Shown piece after piece: positions 1 to 7,032 of a stretch of 47,955 nt of DNA. The DNA is taken from contig JAUXNU010000100.1 of assembly GCA_030682655.1 (NCBI GenBank), positions 1-47,955 on the forward strand. Direction: 5' to 3'. The notes beneath the pieces were generated by a model. It was given only the letters and a program-made list of their open reading frames with translations. It was not told where the DNA came from and did not search any database. This stretch comes from Actinomycetota bacterium (GTDB taxonomy: Bacteria > Actinomycetota > Coriobacteriia > Anaerosomatales > JAUXNU01). The position numbers were made by a program, and so were the translations under genes. The stretch's first letter is position 1, and each line of letters opens with the position of its first letter.

Positions 1-390
1 TCCGGCTCATACAGCAACGAGCCTACGGCTTCCACGACCCCTTCGCACTGATAGCGCTCGCCCAGCTCACGCTCTCCGGACTCTGCCCCCCGCTACCCGG
101 AAGAGGTCGGGCGTGACCCACACATGTGTCACAAGATCCGATTGAAACGTCTCCATGGTTCCCCCGAACCACGCGACGGACATCCGCCTCGCATCGTATC
201 CCCCGCCACGCGCGACACACAAACGCAAGCGTGAATCGCTCGCCGAATGCGCGAGGGACGGGACCGCCTCTGCAGCCAGAAGACCCCCCTGGTCGAGGAC
301 AAAGCCGTCGACCACAGACCGTTCGTCGATGCCGTTCGTCGCGCCTCCTCGACCCTTCTGCGCAATCATACCGCCGTTCATCTGAATCAC
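1..390 (-). pseudogene. Hypothetical protein, apparently frameshifted and cut by the window edge
   Basis: On the minus strand an open frame begins near 390 (GTG, or ATG at 381) and stops at 67-69. Beyond that stop a different frame carries on to the window edge with protein-like content (it reads ...ELGERYQCEGVVEAVGSLL...). The two frames join if one base is removed from the six-C tract at 86-91. I therefore read one gene broken by a single-base slip, either a real mutation, a phase-variable tract or a sequencing error. I do not recognise the family. The part seen has no signal peptide or clear membrane segment. It is divergent from the secreted protein at 624. Confidence 0.35.
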
Positions 391-623
391 TCTTCCGGCG
401 AATACCGAGGCGACCGCTTCCCGGGGTATACGGAGCGGGGAGGAGTATCCGCACCGTCAAAACCGCGGGGTTCGGCGTGTGAATTCGTCAACTCTCGTGG
501 TCATTTCGATTCTCACGAAGACGATCGACTCAACCAGCAGAGAGAGGGGGGGCACTCTACCGTTTCGCATCTTGGTGCGTCGCCTCTGTGCGACGCTCGA
601 TACGCCAAAGGGGTGATGTATCT

Positions 624-2525
624 ATGAAACGATTCCTCGTCTATCCATTGATACTCGCAATGCTTGCTAGCTCGATCGTGTTCGCGACCGGGACAGCGTT
701 CGCCGGTACACCGATGTCGGGCGCCATCTGGACCACCGATTCGGATGGCTCCGTGAACATCAACCTCTACGATGCCAAGGACAAGGTCTGGCTGAACGGC
801 GGTCCCATCGGCGGGCAGCAGAAGGGTCTGCCCGACGGGGAGTACTACGTGAAGGTGACCGAACCCGCCGGCGCGATGCTGGGCAAGAGCACCGGCACTG
901 TAACCGTCGTTGACGGCCGATTCGCGACAGCGGTTCGGCTCGTGGACTTCGTCAAGACGACAAGCAGCGGCTACACTGCCTTCGGCTACGACGACACGAC
1001 CAACAATGGTGGGGAGTACAAAGTCTGGCTGAGCAAGAATCCAGCGTTCCCCAACGATGAGTCCAAGACCGACAACTTCAAGGTCAAGGACGACGTCAAG
1101 CTCGTCACGAAGGTGTGGCGCGCCAGCGTCCCCGGCGTGCTGTTGAATCTGGTACCGGACGTCGAGTTCTGGGTCTTCTACTCGAGCACCGATCCGGCGA
1201 CTCCTGACGTCGACATCGACTGGGTGCACGTCCAGCTCGCACGCGAGGACAACACGCTGGTCTTCTCGGCAACAACCGTGCACGAGCTCGGCGAGACGAT
1301 CTGGTTCTGGTGGTTGGGAACCGGCACCGGATACGAACACAAGTCGGACGTCTCCTCAGAGGTGCTGATTCCGGCGACACCCGGCGCACCAATTGAGAAC
1401 GCCTACACGTACGGGGTTGCCTTCAAGGACTGGGCTCTGTACGCTCCTCAGCTCGAGGGCGTCAACTACTACGCAGCCTACAGCATAGACCAGGAGACGT
1501 GGACTCCTGAAGAGGAACTCCGCTATAACCCAGACGGCTACTTCGAAGCAACCAACGTCATCCCAACCGGCTTGACCATCTACTGGAAGTGGATAGCCAA
1601 GAAGGGCGGCGAGGTCTGGTGGGAGAGCAACGTGCTGGGCCCCGAGACTCTCACCGGAGACGCCTCGAACTCCTACGAACTCGTCCTCAAGACCTGGATG
1701 TTGCACACCGGCGCGATGATGCCACCAGTTGATGCGACTGCCTGGGCCTCGTGGAGCGACGACAACGGCTCGACCTGGAACGACGTGCAGCTCCAGCAGT
1801 CCAACGGCACGTGGAGCGCCATGAGCCTGTTCCCGGTCGAGACATCGATCAAGTGGCGCTTCTTCCTCAAGATCGGCGACGCCGAGATGTGGTCATCCGG
1901 AGTCAACGGGCCGGAAACGCTCATGGACGACATGACGAACCATGGCTTCTACGGAGGCCCGCGCACCATCGGCTACTGGATGAACTGGCGCAACCACTTC
2001 AGCCAGACGTCCATGGACGCCATCGTTGCCCAGGTCAATTCCGATGCCGGCGGCTTCAGTTCCGTCTTCAAGAGCGGCGCCGCAGGCGACACCGGGTGGT
2101 ACATGCTGCGCTCCGGCACCAACAAGAAGACCTCGGCCGTAGGCGACGTGGCCTACTGGCTCGGGGAGGCGCAGAACGCCAAGTCGATGTACCAGATGCT
2201 GCGCGCGCAGCTTCTCGGCCTGGAACTCAACGTAGCCATTGCGCAGGCCGGCCAGATGCCGAACAACGGTGACGTCGTAGGAATCTCGCCTTCGGCCAGC
2301 GTCTATCTCACGAAACTGCCGGGATACACGAGCGACCCAACGGTCAACCCATGGGCCACTGAGGTCGTGACGGTCGGACAAGTGATCGGCACCATCGAGG
2401 CCGCTTCCGCCAACAACTGGGTTGGCTGGAGCCGCGCGAAGCAGGAGTTCGCGAAGAACGTGTGCGACTCCATCAACAACTTCGGCCACGGCGGTCCGGC
2501 TGACGTCAGCATCCTCGAACCCTAG
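624..2525 (+). CDS. Large secreted protein with three tandem beta-sandwich-like repeats and a C-terminal GYW domain
   Basis: The 633-residue product starts with a signal peptide (MKRFLVYPLI..., cleavage likely after the AFA near residue 27). ATG 624 is preferred over the upstream ATG at 588 because AAAGGGG at 607-613 is a good ribosome site and the signal peptide begins there. Three repeats of about 85-90 residues are visible at roughly 160-250, 264-346 and 353-435. Each opens with K-x-W or K-D-W, has an I-x-W-x-W strand near its middle or end, and the last two end in GPETL. The C-terminal part (about 446-633) begins TIGYWMNWRNH, resembling the GYWxNH motif of secreted proteins of unknown function. 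No sortase motif or lipobox is present. It is probably an exported surface or matrix protein. It converges on a secreted protease gene, which could act on it (inference). Confidence 0.85.
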   Translation: MKRFLVYPLILAMLASSIVFATGTAFAGTPMSGAIWTTDSDGSVNINLYDAKDKVWLNGGPIGGQQKGLPDGEYYVKVTEPAGAMLGKSTGTVTVVDGRFATAVRLVDFVKTTSSGYTAFGYDDTTNNGGEYKVWLSKNPAFPNDESKTDNFKVKDDVKLVTKVWRASVPGVLLNLVPDVEFWVFYSSTDPATPDVDIDWVHVQLAREDNTLVFSATTVHELGETIWFWWLGTGTGYEHKSDVSSEVLIPATPGAPIENAYTYGVAFKDWALYAPQLEGVNYYAAYSIDQETWTPEEELRYNPDGYFEATNVIPTGLTIYWKWIAKKGGEVWWESNVLGPETLTGDASNSYELVLKTWMLHTGAMMPPVDATAWASWSDDNGSTWNDVQLQQSNGTWSAMSLFPVETSIKWRFFLKIGDAEMWSSGVNGPETLMDDMTNHGFYGGPRTIGYWMNWRNHFSQTSMDAIVAQVNSDAGGFSSVFKSGAAGDTGWYMLRSGTNKKTSAVGDVAYWLGEAQNAKSMYQMLRAQLLGLELNVAIAQAGQMPNNGDVVGISPSASVYLTKLPGYTSDPTVNPWATEVVTVGQVIGTIEAASANNWVGWSRAKQEFAKNVCDSINNFGHGGPADVSILEP

Positions 2526-2558
2526 AGCACAGACACAGGAACACTCGCGGAACCACGG

Positions 2559-2589
2559 AAGGCCCGGTAATCCCGGGCCTTCCTCTTTG
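2559..2589 (+). terminator. Rho-independent terminator
   Basis: A perfect 9-bp stem (AAGGCCCGG / CCGGGCCTT) with a five-base loop lies 34 bases after the secreted-protein stop and is followed by a T-rich stretch (tcctcttt). It sits between two convergent genes and probably serves the plus-strand gene. Confidence 0.8.
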
Positions 2590-2618
2590 CGGGTGACCGC
2601 ACAGGTTCCGCGGAGCTG

Positions 2619-4178
2619 CTACTTCTTCTTGACGACGCCGTTCGCAACCGTGACGGTGACCGCCGACGACTCGCCTCTGTTTCCCGCCGCGTCATATGCC
2701 CTCGCGACGATGGCGTGCGGGCCGTCGGTGACCGTCCGTGTGTTCCAGGCGACCGAGTACGTGGCACTCGAGTCCGCGCCGACGAGCTTCCCGTCCACAT
2801 AGACGTCCACCCGCGCAACACCTACGTCGTCGGTCGCCTTGAGCGTCACGGTGACGGTTCGCTTCGCTACAGAACCGGCCGACGGGCTGGAAACGCTCAC
2901 GATTGGCACGGTGCTGTCGGCCGGCGGCACGACCGGCACCGGCACCGGCTCGGGCACCGGAGCAGGAGCGGGTATCGGATCCGGAGCCGGAACGCCACCG
3001 AGAGAGTTCAGCGCGCGCGCCACGTTGATCAGGCCAGCGCCGGTCTGAGTGTCCCAGCCGACGGCGGCGACGTCGGTAGCCGTGGATGTGAGAACGCTCG
3101 CAACCTGCGCGGGAGACAGCGACGGGTTCACGCCTCTGACGAGGGCCGCAAGCCCTGAGACGAACGGCGCCGACGCGGACGTCCCGCTGAACAGGCCATA
3201 GCCGCCACCGAGCATGGTGGTGTACACGGTCACGCCCGGGGCGGCGACATCTACATGCGAGCCGTAGTTCGAGTAGATCGCCGGCCTGTCCGTGTCCCAT
3301 GCACTGACAGCAATCGCTTCGGGATAGGCAGCCGGGTACAAGGGGAGCTCCATGCCGTCGTTGCCGGCCGCACCAACAACCACCACACCCTTCGCCACCG
3401 CCAGCTTCACTGCGTCGTGCAGTGTCGTGATATCGACACTCACTAGGCTGAGGTTGATGACTGAGGCTCCGTGATCGGCCGCCCAGAGGATTCCTTTCAC
3501 GACTCCACTGGTCACGCCTGCGGCGTTCGAACCCAGCACCTTGACGGGCATGATCTTGGCACGCCAGTCCATGCCGGCTACGCCGATGCCGTTGTTGCCC
3601 GTGGCCGCGATGATCCCGGCGACAGCAGTTCCATGGTCGTGGTCATCCGTCGGGTCACTGTCGTTGTTCACGAAGTCGTAGCCCGCGACGATTCGACCCT
3701 GCAAGTCGGGATGGGAAGCGTCGACGCCCGTGTCGATCACGGCAACCACCACTGACTCGCTGCCCGTAGAGACGTCCCAGCCCTGCTCGACCGAGATGCT
3801 CCTGGCGTCGCTCTGCTGGCTCCAACACGTATCGTTCGGCGTCATAGTCGCGATCACGTACGCATCGGGCTCTGCATAGAGGACGTTCGGGTTGCGGTAC
3901 AGCGCCCCGACCATCTGCTTCACCGTACGGCCCTTCGGCACCGTCAACACGCGCACGCCGAGCTTGTCGATGCGATCGATCTCGCGCACGCCGTGCTCAG
4001 CTTCGATGCGCGAGATATCCGCGGCCGGGGTGCCGGGCCGAAACTTCACCAGCACCCTGTCGGGCGCATACCCCTGCGAGCCGGTCGCGCCACCGCCTGA
4101 GCCGGCAATGGCGACATTGGGTATGACGAGCGCGATTGCAGCTACGATCGCTATCAGCAATCGCATGCCGCGCGACAT
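2619..4178 (-). CDS. Secreted S8 family (subtilisin-like) serine protease with C-terminal Ig-like domain
   Basis: Numbering here is from the GTG at 4214. The order is signal peptide (hydrophobic 18-37), inhibitor-like propeptide (about 50-120), then a subtilase domain with Asp161 (VIDTGVD), His194 (DHDHGT), oxyanion Asn285 and Ser346 (SGTSASAP). A Pro-rich linker follows (about 409-432), then a bacterial Ig-like domain (about 436-525), ending in KKK. All triad residues are present, so it should be an active extracellular endopeptidase, matured by removal of the propeptide. I place the start at ATG 4178 (residue 13 of the longer frame) because AGGGG lies seven bases upstream; GTG 4214 is the alternative. 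The leader carries a c-di-GMP-I riboswitch, which suggests expression follows the second-messenger level. The gene is convergent with the secreted repeat protein. Confidence 0.93.
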   Translation of the reverse strand: MSRGMRLLIAIVAAIALVIPNVAIAGSGGGATGSQGYAPDRVLVKFRPGTPAADISRIEAEHGVREIDRIDKLGVRVLTVPKGRTVKQMVGALYRNPNVLYAEPDAYVIATMTPNDTCWSQQSDARSISVEQGWDVSTGSESVVVAVIDTGVDASHPDLQGRIVAGYDFVNNDSDPTDDHDHGTAVAGIIAATGNNGIGVAGMDWRAKIMPVKVLGSNAAGVTSGVVKGILWAADHGASVINLSLVSVDITTLHDAVKLAVAKGVVVVGAAGNDGMELPLYPAAYPEAIAVSAWDTDRPAIYSNYGSHVDVAAPGVTVYTTMLGGGYGLFSGTSASAPFVSGLAALVRGVNPSLSPAQVASVLTSTATDVAAVGWDTQTGAGLINVARALNSLGGVPAPDPIPAPAPVPEPVPVPVVPPADSTVPIVSVSSPSAGSVAKRTVTVTLKATDDVGVARVDVYVDGKLVGADSSATYSVAWNTRTVTDGPHAIVARAYDAAGNRGESSAVTVTVANGVVKKK

Positions 4179-4324
4179 GCGAAACGCCCCTGGAAATCCG
4201 ATTCCCCTTGACACGAGCCATCACTCCCTTGATCCGGCCCCCCGGGGAATGGGGCGACGGAGCCGAAGCGCGAGATGCGCTTCGAGCGATGGCGGCGTGG
4301 CACTGGTGGCGGGGCAGCGTCTTT

Positions 4325-4410
4325 GCCGTCGGCAGCCCGGCTATCCTCGTGGGACCCGTGGCTTTGCGTCGCCCCCTCGCGGGGGGTTTGCCTTTTCTTG
4401 GCGTTACATA
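4325..4410 (-). promoter_or_regulatory. Cyclic-di-GMP-I (GEMM) riboswitch aptamer
   Basis: On the minus strand the conserved blocks occur in the correct order. AAAAGGCAAACC ends at 4385; then a CCCCC/GGGGG helix is capped by a GCGA (GNRA) tetraloop; ACGCAAAGCCACGGG starts at 4369; a second arm GGATAGCCGGGCTGCC follows. The base matching position 20 of the Vibrio Vc2 aptamer is G, typical of c-di-GMP rather than cGAMP binding. Aptamer end to protease start is about 150 bases. A strong hairpin (CGAAGCGC/GCGCTTCG, 4264-4284) lies in the leader but is not followed by a T tract, so I cannot tell whether it is an ON or OFF switch. The motif match is seen in the sequence; ligand and direction are inferred. 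Confidence 0.88.
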
Positions 4411-4601
4411 GCACTAAGCTCTTCATCGGTGCTCCGCCCGAGTCGCTTGAGAGCCCGTCGGTGAACGGTAGTCACGACCGCGATGCTCCCCTGTTCCCGC
4501 TTCTCGCGATACGAGAAGGGCTCGCCTCGTGGGCGGGCTCCTGGGTAGGTTCTGATGCCGTCGACCGACGCTGCTAGCCGCGTGGCACCTCGCCGAACGC
4601 G

Positions 4602-4630
4602 CGAGGGGCGCCCGCATGGGACGCCCCTCG
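4602..4630 (-). terminator. Possible terminator hairpin after tRNA-Ser
   Basis: A perfect 9-bp inverted repeat (CGAGGGGCG / CGCCCCTCG, 11-base loop) begins 11 bases past the tRNA 3' end in the tRNA's direction. There is no T tract, so it could be a weak terminator or a processing structure. Confidence 0.45.
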
Positions 4631-4640
4631 GATTGTGCTC

Positions 4641-4734
4641 TGGCGGAGAGCCAGGGATTCGAACCCTGGGTACGGCTATAAACCGCACACACGATTTCCA
4701 ATCGTGCACCTTCAGCCTCTCGGTCAGCTCTCCG
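4641..4734 (-). tRNA. tRNA-Ser (GGA)
   Basis: The minus strand folds as a class II tRNA. It has a 7-bp acceptor CGGAGAG/CTCTCCG, anticodon loop TTGGAAA (anticodon GGA), a long variable arm, T loop GTTCGAATC and an encoded CCA at 4641-4643. It decodes UCC/UCU. Two more tRNA-Ser genes and serS lie in this window. Confidence 0.96.
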
Positions 4735-5194
4735 TGCGTCTCCGCGAAGACGGGCAGCCCGGCTCCGCGAAGCGCAGACGCGAGTATACCGAGGAGAGCT
4801 GCTGCGGGGCAACGTGCGACCGCGCACGAGCGGGGGCAATCACCGCATGCGCGATCCGATTCCGAAGGAGCCCGGAAGCTGGATTGTGCTCACCTATGCA
4901 CGCCCGTGTACCTTCTATGCATCCTATGACCGGGCTCAACATCTTCACTGCCCACAGATTCTGACGGAATCCACCCTTATTTGCGTGCGCATTTGCCCTC
5001 ACTTGAACTCAGATGGATTCAACTTCGATAATTCTTATCTAGCGCTGTTTACTCAGCATGTGAAGCGAGGTACAAGCTAATTGCCTCGCATTACCCTGCC
5101 TGATTCAGCCCACGTCGGAATACACGACCCTCCCCATCCCCAGGGTGCGAAGCAAGTGGTCGCCGAAGCAACACGAGGAGAGGAGCGTGACCCG
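4735..5194. other. Intergenic region, relatively AT-rich centre, with candidate promoter
   Basis: I see no convincing gene in these 460 bases. A TTGAAC box (5003-5008), 18 bases and a GATAAT box (5027-5032) make a plausible plus-strand sigma-70-type promoter for the gene at 5195, leaving a leader of about 160 bases. Open frames here have poor codon structure. Confidence 0.5.
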
Positions 5195-5503
5195 ATGTCA
5201 CTCACGTTCGAGATCGTGACCCCGCGAGGTCTCGTAATGCGCAGGACCGGGCTCGACCAGGTCGTGCTGCGCCGCAAAGAAGTGCAGTTCGACAACGGCG
5301 TCGAGGTGACCGTGCTTCCTCGCAGTGCCTCGATGCTTGTCAAGCTTCCCGCCCACGAGATGCGTCTCGTCGAGGGTCCCGAGACAACATACGTCAGGGT
5401 CGACGGCGGATTCGCGGAAATCAACAATGACGTCGTGAGCGTGCTGACGACGAGTGCAGCCGAGATCGCCCCGCTGGCTTCCCAGTGCGCCTCACCCTCA
5501 TAG
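5195..5503 (+). CDS. Orphan ATP-synthase epsilon-like (beta-sandwich) domain protein
   Basis: The 102-residue product resembles the N-terminal beta-sandwich of the F1 epsilon subunit. It opens FEIVTPRG, then VTVLPRSASMLVKLPAHEMRLV and YVRVDGGFAEI..DVVSVLTTSA, matching the strand order of AtpC. The C-terminal two-helix arm that regulates the ATPase is absent, and no other atp gene is nearby. ATG 5195 is chosen for its GAGGAGAGGAG ribosome site; the longer open frame to 5081 looks non-coding. It may be a paralogue or a reused domain rather than a working ATP synthase subunit. Family assignment is by eye. Confidence 0.72.
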   Translation: MSLTFEIVTPRGLVMRRTGLDQVVLRRKEVQFDNGVEVTVLPRSASMLVKLPAHEMRLVEGPETTYVRVDGGFAEINNDVVSVLTTSAAEIAPLASQCASPS

Positions 5504-5581
5504 TCGGAGGAGTCTTCAAACACGCGCGGCGTGCCTGACCACGTGTCGGGCGCGCCGCGCGAGCGTCTGACGGAGGTTCCT

Positions 5582-6160
5582 ATGCCCCTCGACCGCTACC
5601 GGGAGAAGCGCGACTTCGACCGCACTCCCGAACCCGAAGGCGGCGCTCCGGCGACCGACTCCCTGACCTTCGTGATCCAGAAGCACGCCGCTCGCCGACT
5701 CCACTACGACGTGCGACTCGAGCTGGACGGCGTGCTCATGTCCTGGGCGGTCCCAAAGGGTCCAAGCCTCGACCCGCATGACAAGCGACTCGCCGTGCAT
5801 GTCGAGGACCACCCGCTCGACTACGCCTCCTTCGAAGGAACCATCCCCGAGGGTGAGTACGGCGGCGGGACTGTGATGGTGTGGGATCGCGGCACGTGGG
5901 AGCCTCTCGTCGACCCCGCTGAGGGTCTCGCGAAAGGCGACCTCAAGTTCGAGCTGCGCGGCGAGAAACTCCTTGGCAGGTGGGTTCTTGTTCGGATGAA
6001 GCCACGCCCGGGAGATCGCGCCGAGAACTGGCTCCTCATCAAGGAGCGCGACGACCACGTCCGCCCGGCCGAGGAGTACGACATCCTCGAAGCGCGCCCC
6101 GAAAGCGCGCTGTCCGGACGCAACCTCGATCAGATATCTGCCAAGGAGAGTGCACCCTAG
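5582..6160 (+). CDS. Stand-alone DNA ligase D 3'-phosphoesterase domain protein
   Basis: This 192-residue protein corresponds to the phosphoesterase domain of LigD, the bacterial end-joining ligase, which trims 3'-phosphates and ribonucleotides from broken ends. Diagnostic stretches are FVIQKHAARRLHYDVRLELDG (about 31-51), SWAVPKGPS, then HVEDHPLDYASFEG and IPEGEYGGGTVMVWDRG, which hold the conserved metal-binding His/Asp and Arg residues. Neither the ligase nor the primase domain of LigD is present. ATG 5582 has GGAGG about seven bases upstream. It lies 78 bases downstream of the epsilon-like gene, possibly in one transcript. Stand-alone versions are known in bacteria and archaea. Confidence 0.9.
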   Translation: MPLDRYREKRDFDRTPEPEGGAPATDSLTFVIQKHAARRLHYDVRLELDGVLMSWAVPKGPSLDPHDKRLAVHVEDHPLDYASFEGTIPEGEYGGGTVMVWDRGTWEPLVDPAEGLAKGDLKFELRGEKLLGRWVLVRMKPRPGDRAENWLLIKERDDHVRPAEEYDILEARPESALSGRNLDQISAKESAP

Positions 6161-6219
6161 GACCCTTTGGCGGCTGAGACCGGAGCCCGCGCTCCGGCAG
6201 GCAAGCCGGGTATCGCGGA

Positions 6220-6450
6220 CTAGGCGAGTTCGCGGACCTTCTCGGCGGCTGCCTTCGCGAGATCCTGCCCGACCACCAGCCTGAGCGCCTCGACGAGGTT
6301 GTCGGCGATGGCCGACAGGTCGGCGCGCTCGAGCTCGTCCACGGTCTTGCCGATGCGCTTGGCCTCGACGTCCACCGACACGGTCGCTAGAACGGTCCCG
6401 ATCACGGGCCGCAGGACTTCCTCGATGCGATCGGCAAGGAGGCTAGCCAT
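6220..6450 (-). CDS. Small helical protein of unknown function
   Basis: The 76-residue, charged, mostly helical product (MASLLADRIEEVLRPVIG...) has no signal peptide or membrane segment. Its start overlaps the stop of the upstream membrane-protein gene by eight bases, so the two are probably translationally coupled and may act together. I do not recognise the family. Confidence 0.65.
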   Translation of the reverse strand: MASLLADRIEEVLRPVIGTVLATVSVDVEAKRIGKTVDELERADLSAIADNLVEALRLVVGQDLAKAAAEKVRELA

Positions 6451-6904
6451 CGTTCCCGCCCTCGCTCGGGACGGATCCGGCCGCCTTGGCCATGTCCTTT
6501 GCAGCCTTCAGGTACTGTGTCATCGCCGCACGTATCCGGTAGAAGTACACGCCAAGGAGAGCCAGCGCGGCGGTGACAAGCAGGTCGCCCGCCAAGGAGA
6601 CCTGCACGGCAAGGTTGACGTCCGTCGTGAACACGCCGACCCACCGGGCGATCATCGAGGCCGCGAAGCACACGACCGCCAACATCATGTAGACGATGTT
6701 GTCCGCAACCATAGAGCCGTCGGCGACGCTGCGCAGTGCATAGGCGTTCAGGAGCAGGATGAGCGAAATGCCCAGACCGACCAAGCCAACGATAATCGAA
6801 AGCCAGTGAGGCACGATCTCGAAGGCTGGCTCGGCGGCGTAGGCAGGCGCCGGTATCGCCATCAGGATGGCAACGAGTACCGTCGTTGTGCGTGCCCGCT
6901 TCAT
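6443..6904 (-). CDS. Small integral membrane protein of unknown function
   Basis: The 153-residue product has a signal-like N terminus (MKRARTTTVLVAILMAIPAPAYA) followed by three or more hydrophobic segments (about 35-57, 68-90, 98-122) and a polar, partly amphipathic C-terminal tail. AAGGAGGA lies just upstream of ATG 6904. It is upstream of, and overlaps, the small helical gene. The function is unknown; the pair looks like a small membrane complex. It may be cotranscribed with the DUF2207 gene 128 bases upstream. Confidence 0.78.
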   Translation of the reverse strand: MKRARTTTVLVAILMAIPAPAYAAEPAFEIVPHWLSIIVGLVGLGISLILLLNAYALRSVADGSMVADNIVYMMLAVVCFAASMIARWVGVFTTDVNLAVQVSLAGDLLVTAALALLGVYFYRIRAAMTQYLKAAKDMAKAAGSVPSEGGNDG

Positions 6905-7032
6905 CGAGCTGCATCCTCCTTGCAGGCTGCCCGCCGACGTGGAGTCGACGCAACCTTTCCCTACATGCCTCATGTTTTCGGCAAACACCCCCGGTAAGGA
7001 TAGTGCATCGGTCACATGACCGCGACAGGCGA

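Noticed and set aside
6905-7032. Regulatory element in the gap between the small membrane-protein gene and the DUF2207 gene
   Set aside because: Only a short CGGTCA/TGACCG repeat with a two-base gap is present; too weak to call a terminator or operator.
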